From Oscillospiraceae bacterium (lineage in GTDB: Bacteria > Bacillota > Clostridia > Oscillospirales > Oscillospiraceae): 64,000 nt of DNA. A program made the translations under genes and the position numbers. Positions 60,068 through 64,000 of this stretch are shown one piece after another. The number at the start of each line of letters is the position of its first letter. The stretch's first letter is position 1. Where the stretch lies: contig WRLE01000007.1 of assembly GCA_009777775.1 (NCBI GenBank), positions 62,001 through 126,000 on the forward strand, given 5' to 3'. The notes under the pieces are model-generated. The model was not told where the DNA came from and made no database searches. It worked only from the letters and a program-made list of their open reading frames with translations.

Positions 60068-61258
60068 ATGATATCTGAAAAAATGATCGGTCTAACCCAA
60101 AACAACAGCGTCATACGCGCAATGTTTGAAGAGGGCAATAGACTCGCCGCATTACATGGTCGTGAAAATGTATTTGACTTCAGCTTAGGCAATCCAAACT
60201 TTCCAGCACCCCAAGCCGTTAAAAAGGCAATAATTGATATTGTCAACGAAGAAGACCCCGTTGCTCTCCATGGATATATGTCTAATATCGGCTTTGCCGA
60301 TGTGCGTCAAGCAATCGCCGATTCGTTAAACAAGAAATTTAGCACAAATTTCGATATGGCAAACATAATCATGTCTGTGGGTGCAGCTGGAGGACTTAAT
60401 GTTGTTTTCAAAACCCTCTTAAACCCTGGTGATGAAGTTATTGCTATTTCGCCATATTTTGTAGAATACGGTAACTATGTGGGTAATTTTGATGGCAAGC
60501 TTGTGGTTGTCCCCGCTAATTCCGAAGACTTCCAACCCGACCCAGAAGCAATTGGAAAGGCAATTAGCGCAAAAACAAAAGCAGTACTGGTCAATTCTCC
60601 AAACAACCCCACAGGAGTTATTTACTCTGAAGATACGATAAAAAGAATAGCCAAAGTCCTGGAAGAAAAATCTCAGGAGTTTGGCTCTCCCATATATTTA
60701 GTATCCGATGAACCCTATCGGGAGCTTGCATATGATGGAATTGACGTTCCATATCTCACAAAATATTATAAGAACACGATAGTGTGCTACTCTTGGTCGA
60801 AATCATTGTCACTCCCTGGAGAGCGAATCGGTTACATTGTCATTCCCCAGGAAGTTGACGACTATCAGCTTATTTTTGATGCAGCAGGAATAGCAACGCG
60901 TATTTTAGGCTTTGTGAACGCACCAGCATTAATCCAAAAGGTGGTAGCGAGATGTCTCGATGAAATGACTGATATAACCTCCTATGATGACAATAGAAAG
61001 CTCCTATTTTCCCTCTTGACTGAATGCGGCTTTGAGCCTGTCTTCCCACAAGGAGCTTTTTATATGTGGGTCAAGACACCCGGGAGCGACCAAGACTTTG
61101 CCGAGGCAGCAAAGAAACATAATATCTTACTGGTACCCGGTACATCCTTCGCTTGTGCGGGCTACGTTAGAATTGCATATTGCGTGGCAAAAAGCACCAT
61201 TGAAAACTCCAAAGAAGGCTTTGTGAAACTAGCATCAGATTTAGGTATAACTCCCTAA
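60068..61258 (+). CDS. class I/II PLP-dependent aminotransferase
   Basis: The 396-residue enzyme has FSLGNPNFPAPQAVKK, VGAAGGLNVVFKTLLNPGDEV, VNSPNNPTGVIYS, VSDEPYRELAYD and the PLP lysine region CYSWSKSLSLPGERIGYI. It belongs to the AspC/AvtA-like group but differs from the one at 48545 (about a third identical by eye). The amino donor cannot be assigned. A GGTGAGAG region precedes the ATG. Confidence 0.88.
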   Translation: MISEKMIGLTQNNSVIRAMFEEGNRLAALHGRENVFDFSLGNPNFPAPQAVKKAIIDIVNEEDPVALHGYMSNIGFADVRQAIADSLNKKFSTNFDMANIIMSVGAAGGLNVVFKTLLNPGDEVIAISPYFVEYGNYVGNFDGKLVVVPANSEDFQPDPEAIGKAISAKTKAVLVNSPNNPTGVIYSEDTIKRIAKVLEEKSQEFGSPIYLVSDEPYRELAYDGIDVPYLTKYYKNTIVCYSWSKSLSLPGERIGYIVIPQEVDDYQLIFDAAGIATRILGFVNAPALIQKVVARCLDEMTDITSYDDNRKLLFSLLTECGFEPVFPQGAFYMWVKTPGSDQDFAEAAKKHNILLVPGTSFACAGYVRIAYCVAKSTIENSKEGFVKLASDLGITP

Positions 61259-61299
61259 GCAAAGCCAAGGCATATAAGCTTTTGTTACACCTAGTGATT

Positions 61300-61320
61300 C
61301 CATAATTCCAACAATTATGG
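61300..61320. terminator. small hairpin between the aminotransferase and trpS
   Basis: CCATAATT (61300-61307) pairs with AATTATGG (61313-61320) with a 5-nt loop. It is AT-rich and lacks a T-run; a weak terminator at best. Confidence 0.35.
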
Positions 61321-61374
61321 TAAAATAATATGTTGTAACTTATACAAATACATAACACGGAAAAGGTGTCCATT

Positions 61375-62382
61375 ATGGAAGAAAAGAAAACAATACTATC
61401 AGGAATCCAACCCAGCGGCGAGCTTACCCTCGGCAGCTACCTTGGTGCGTTAAAAAACTGGGCTCTACTTTCCAATGAATTTGATTGCTTCTATACCATT
61501 GTCGATATGCATGCAATTACTTCACGGCAAGATCCAAAGGAGCTCAGGGAAAGAACCTTAGCGCAGCTCGCCCAATACATTGCTTGCGGAATCGACCCAA
61601 TATCAAATACCCTGTTTATTCAAAGCCATGTTCCCGCCCACGCCCAGCTCAGTTGGGTACTCAATTGCTACGCCATGTTTGGCGAATTGTCTCGTATGAC
61701 CCAATTTAAAGACAAATCTGCAAAAAACGAAGACAACATCAATGCAGGCTTATTTACATACCCTGCACTAATGGCTGCCGATATACTTTTGTATCAAGCG
61801 GATTTAGTACCTGTGGGTGATGACCAAAGACAGCATGTGGAGCTAACCCGAAATATCGCCATTCGTTTCAATGGTATTTATGGCGATGTATTCAAAATCC
61901 CGGAGCATTATATCCCGAAGTTCGGAGCTAGAATCATGGACTTGCAAAATCCAACTGATAAAATGTCAAAGTCTGCAATTGCAGCAGGTGGTTGTATACT
62001 ATTGCTCGACACTCCCGATGATATCATAAAGGCTTTCAGGCGCGCTGTGACAGACAGTGAAACACAAATTGTATATGATGTAGCTAATAAACCTGGCGTG
62101 TCAAACCTCATCGAGATATACTCCGTTTGCACAGACAAGAGCATTAGCGATGTTGAAGCACAATTTGCGGGGCTTGGTTATGGTTCTCTGAAACAGGAGG
62201 TTGGCGATGCAGTCGTGGAAACCCTCAGACCCATAAGGGAAGAAGCATTGCGTCTCATGGAAGACAAAGCATATTTGGAAAGCATCTACAAAGAAGGAGC
62301 TTCTAAGGCTGCTCTCACAGCAAACAAAACACTAAACGATGTCTACGACAAAATAGGCTTTATTCCTGCACCTATCAGCTAA
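61375..62382 (+). CDS. trpS: tryptophanyl-tRNA synthetase
   Basis: The 335-residue class I synthetase has ILSGIQPSGELTLGSYLGAL (HIGH-equivalent), FCxTIVDMHAIT-type strand seen as CFYTIVDMHAITSRQD, VGDDQRQHVELTR and DKMSKS. ATG 61375 is preferred since AAAAGGTG lies 7 nt upstream. No T-box leader is present in the 116-bp gap. Confidence 0.96.
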   Translation: MEEKKTILSGIQPSGELTLGSYLGALKNWALLSNEFDCFYTIVDMHAITSRQDPKELRERTLAQLAQYIACGIDPISNTLFIQSHVPAHAQLSWVLNCYAMFGELSRMTQFKDKSAKNEDNINAGLFTYPALMAADILLYQADLVPVGDDQRQHVELTRNIAIRFNGIYGDVFKIPEHYIPKFGARIMDLQNPTDKMSKSAIAAGGCILLLDTPDDIIKAFRRAVTDSETQIVYDVANKPGVSNLIEIYSVCTDKSISDVEAQFAGLGYGSLKQEVGDAVVETLRPIREEALRLMEDKAYLESIYKEGASKAALTANKTLNDVYDKIGFIPAPIS

Positions 62383-62389
62383 CAGCTCA

Positions 62390-62464
62390 CGTAGGGTGCG
62401 GCTTCGTAGGACGCGGCTTCGTAGAGCGCGGCTTCGTAGGGCGCGGCTTCGTAGGGCGCGGCTT
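62390..62464. repeat. 15-bp tandem repeat CGTAGGGCGCGGCTT, five copies
   Basis: Five 15-bp units with 0-2 changes each run from 62390 to 62464, followed by CCCAGACGCGCCG. The last unit plus this end matches the REP-like element at 40724-40751, so the array is an expanded left half of that element. Confidence 0.9.
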
Positions 62465-62608
62465 CCCAGACGCGCCGAAAATCATGCAAATATCCACTAG
62501 ATATACATCACGAACTCCGCGCACCCAGCACAACGACACAAAACAGATTAGCAATAAAATGAAAATAATTGACAAACACCACTATATCAAATAAGGGGCG
62601 ATAACTTT

Positions 62609-63742
62609 ATGTCGATGAATCTAAGAATTGGACTTTCAGTGATAGCGGCATTTATCCTGAGCTTCTCACTGACACCTGCAGTAAAATGGCTAGCCCATCG
62701 CGTGGGCGCAATTGACGTTCCCAAAGATGATCGAAGGATGCATTCAATACCAATACCCAGGCTCGGAGGTCTTGCTATTTACATTGGTTTTATCGTCAGC
62801 GTCTTACTACTAGCAGACATTACAAGGCAAATACGAGGAATACTGCTAGGCTCCATACTAATCGTAGCAATAGGCTTCATAGACGACATCAAACCACTCC
62901 CTGCATTGCCAAAACTCATTGTCCAGATAATGGCAGCAATGATTGCAGTTTCACACGGGGTCGTCATCGAAGCCTTTTCCAATCCCTTTGTTTTCAGCAC
63001 TTCAAAGTATATTTTCCTTAACAATCTATCTATTCCCATCACAATATTTTGGATTGTTGGCATAACAAATTCTGTTAATTTCATTGATGGACTCGATGGA
63101 CTCGCAGTAGGCTTTTCGACGATATGTGCTATTTCGATGCTGGTAATATCTTTAATGGTATCTGACCCAAATATAGCCCTTATCATGGCAGCTCTCACCG
63201 GAGCTTCCCTCGGGTTTATTCCATATAATTTCAACCCAGCTAAAATCTTCATGGGCGATACCGGTGCTTTGCTACTTGGCTTTATACTGGCAAACATATC
63301 TGTACATGGCTTATTTAAGTTTTATGCAGCCATATCATTAGTTGCTCCATTTTTAGTCCTTGCTCTACCACTTTTCGACACAGCTTTCGCCTTTTTGCGG
63401 CGGCTTCTAAAAGGTCAAAAACCCTGGACTCCAGACAGGGGACATCTTCATCATAGACTCATTGATATGGGTCTGAACCAAAGGCAGGCAGTGGGTGTCC
63501 TCTACGCAGTGAGTGGAATTTCCGGTATTGCAGCGATAATAGCAGCCGCCATCGACAATCTTGGCGTGCTAATCCTTATGATAGTACTAATTATATGCGT
63601 TCCAATCGTATTTATTATTTCAAGAGGGAAGCTACGAGTTTGGGCAGCCAGGAGAAACAACAACACTGGAAAAATCGATGGAATCCCTGCAACAAGCAAA
63701 TCAGGACCAACTGGAAACATTGAGGGGCGCGATGAGCAGTAA
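62609..63742 (+). CDS. undecaprenyl-phosphate N-acetylglucosamine-1-phosphate transferase (WecA/TagO family)
   Basis: The 377-residue membrane enzyme has about ten helices and the family motifs DVPKDDRRMHSIPIPRLGG, GFIDDIKPLP, NSVNFIDGLDGLAVG, FMGDTGALLLGF and PDRGHLHHRLID. It links GlcNAc-1-P to undecaprenyl phosphate, starting wall teichoic acid or polysaccharide assembly; WecB at 18446 could serve the same pathway. AAGGGG precedes the ATG. The C-terminal 35 residues are hydrophilic. Confidence 0.93.
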   Translation: MSMNLRIGLSVIAAFILSFSLTPAVKWLAHRVGAIDVPKDDRRMHSIPIPRLGGLAIYIGFIVSVLLLADITRQIRGILLGSILIVAIGFIDDIKPLPALPKLIVQIMAAMIAVSHGVVIEAFSNPFVFSTSKYIFLNNLSIPITIFWIVGITNSVNFIDGLDGLAVGFSTICAISMLVISLMVSDPNIALIMAALTGASLGFIPYNFNPAKIFMGDTGALLLGFILANISVHGLFKFYAAISLVAPFLVLALPLFDTAFAFLRRLLKGQKPWTPDRGHLHHRLIDMGLNQRQAVGVLYAVSGISGIAAIIAAAIDNLGVLILMIVLIICVPIVFIISRGKLRVWAARRNNNTGKIDGIPATSKSGPTGNIEGRDEQ

Positions 63743-64000
63743 GCGCATTGTAACTATAACGATTATCGGCATATTGTTTATAGCTGCATTGATTGGTTTC
63801 ATGTATCTCCGATCCTTTTTTGCACAAGACTCCACAGTTATATCTTTACCATCTCCTTCAAATACTCCTGAAAGAAACGATGAAGTTGAAATACTCCCAT
63901 TGGATAAAGTTGAAATATCTCAAAGTACAATACAGGATGTTGTATCTCAAACAATAGAGCGTCCTGATACATATTCGCGTGTTGTCAGGGTTGAAAAATT
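63732..64000 (+). CDS. membrane-anchored protein, N-terminal part only (runs off the window)
   Basis: An open frame starts at ATG 63732, overlapping the end of the WecA/TagO gene by 11 nt, with GAGGGG just upstream. The first 89 residues show a membrane helix (IVTITIIGILFIAALIGFMY) and then a Ser/Pro/Glu-rich extracellular stretch. The reading frame continues past position 64000 without a stop. Too little is present to name a family. Confidence 0.7.
   Translation, partial: MSSKRIVTITIIGILFIAALIGFMYLRSFFAQDSTVISLPSPSNTPERNDEVEILPLDKVEISQSTIQDVVSQTIERPDTYSRVVRVEK

Noticed and set aside
61259-61374. T-box leader for trpS
   Set aside because: The gap is only 116 nt and lacks the T-box sequence and specifier stem.

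Overview
The window looks like chromosome from a low-to-mid GC, anaerobic, Gram-positive-type bacterium of the class Clostridia. The evidence is the Firmicutes gene order ylxM-ffh-rpsP-khpA-rimM-trmD, a CpI-like [FeFe] hydrogenase, ferredoxin-dependent indolepyruvate oxidoreductase, folate-linked C1 genes (fhs, fchA, folD, a corrinoid protein and its methyltransferase), an FMN riboswitch ahead of ribU, and a BlaI/BlaR1-type regulator pair. I cannot name a species. No rRNA, tRNA, CRISPR array, prophage or intact transposon was found.

Layout. 0.1-4.3 kb (+): an M16 peptidase pair of the YfmF/YfmH type, lgt, and a small acidic coiled-coil protein. 4.4-8.1 kb (-): the ylxM-ffh-rpsP-khpA-rimM-trmD translation and secretion operon. 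8.5-13.3 kb (-): a URO-D-like methyltransferase, then a two-gene [FeFe] hydrogenase operon whose partner subunit fuses a NuoF-type Fe-S domain to a GltD-type flavoprotein. 13.6-19.6 kb: a GNAT-methyltransferase fusion, an Orn/Lys/Arg decarboxylase, thiamine pyrophosphokinase, a HAD phosphatase and wecB. 19.7-22.3 kb (-): an overlapping deaminase/hydrolase pair for S-adenosylhomocysteine recycling. 22.4-32.3 kb: an accessory stretch with two AAA-ATPase/DUF1703 paralogues (one truncated), secreted and membrane proteins of unknown function, an SLH protein, an orphan solute-binding protein and BlaI/BlaR1-like regulators.

32.5-41.5 kb (+) is a cobalamin salvage and uptake region: adenosylcobalamin riboswitch, cobT, cobU, cobS, a second short CobU-like gene, a cobC-like phosphatase, btuFCD, a CbiP that lacks its glutaminase domain, and a DUF71 ATP-pyrophosphatase. 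41.5-49.7 kb (+) is an aromatic or branched 2-oxoacid module (acyl-CoA ligase, iorAB, paaK-like ligase, tandem ACT protein), then ribU under an FMN riboswitch, then an aminotransferase. 50.2-59.5 kb (-) makes and uses folate: folE-HD-folP-folBK-folC, then fhs-fchA-folD-methyltransferase-corrinoid protein. Cobalamin, folate and SAH recycling in one window fit an organism relying on corrinoid-dependent methyl transfer, although CODH/ACS and methylene-THF reductase are not here. 60-64 kb (+): an aminotransferase, trpS, a WecA/TagO-type transferase and the start of a membrane-anchored protein.

The observations most worth following are: the kinase-only CbiP next to a DUF71 enzyme; the SAH deaminase/hydrolase pair with altered adenine-contact residues; a structured leader RNA ahead of folE whose stems pair better through G-U wobbles on the coding strand; the two-gene hydrogenase; and several families of short intergenic repeats.
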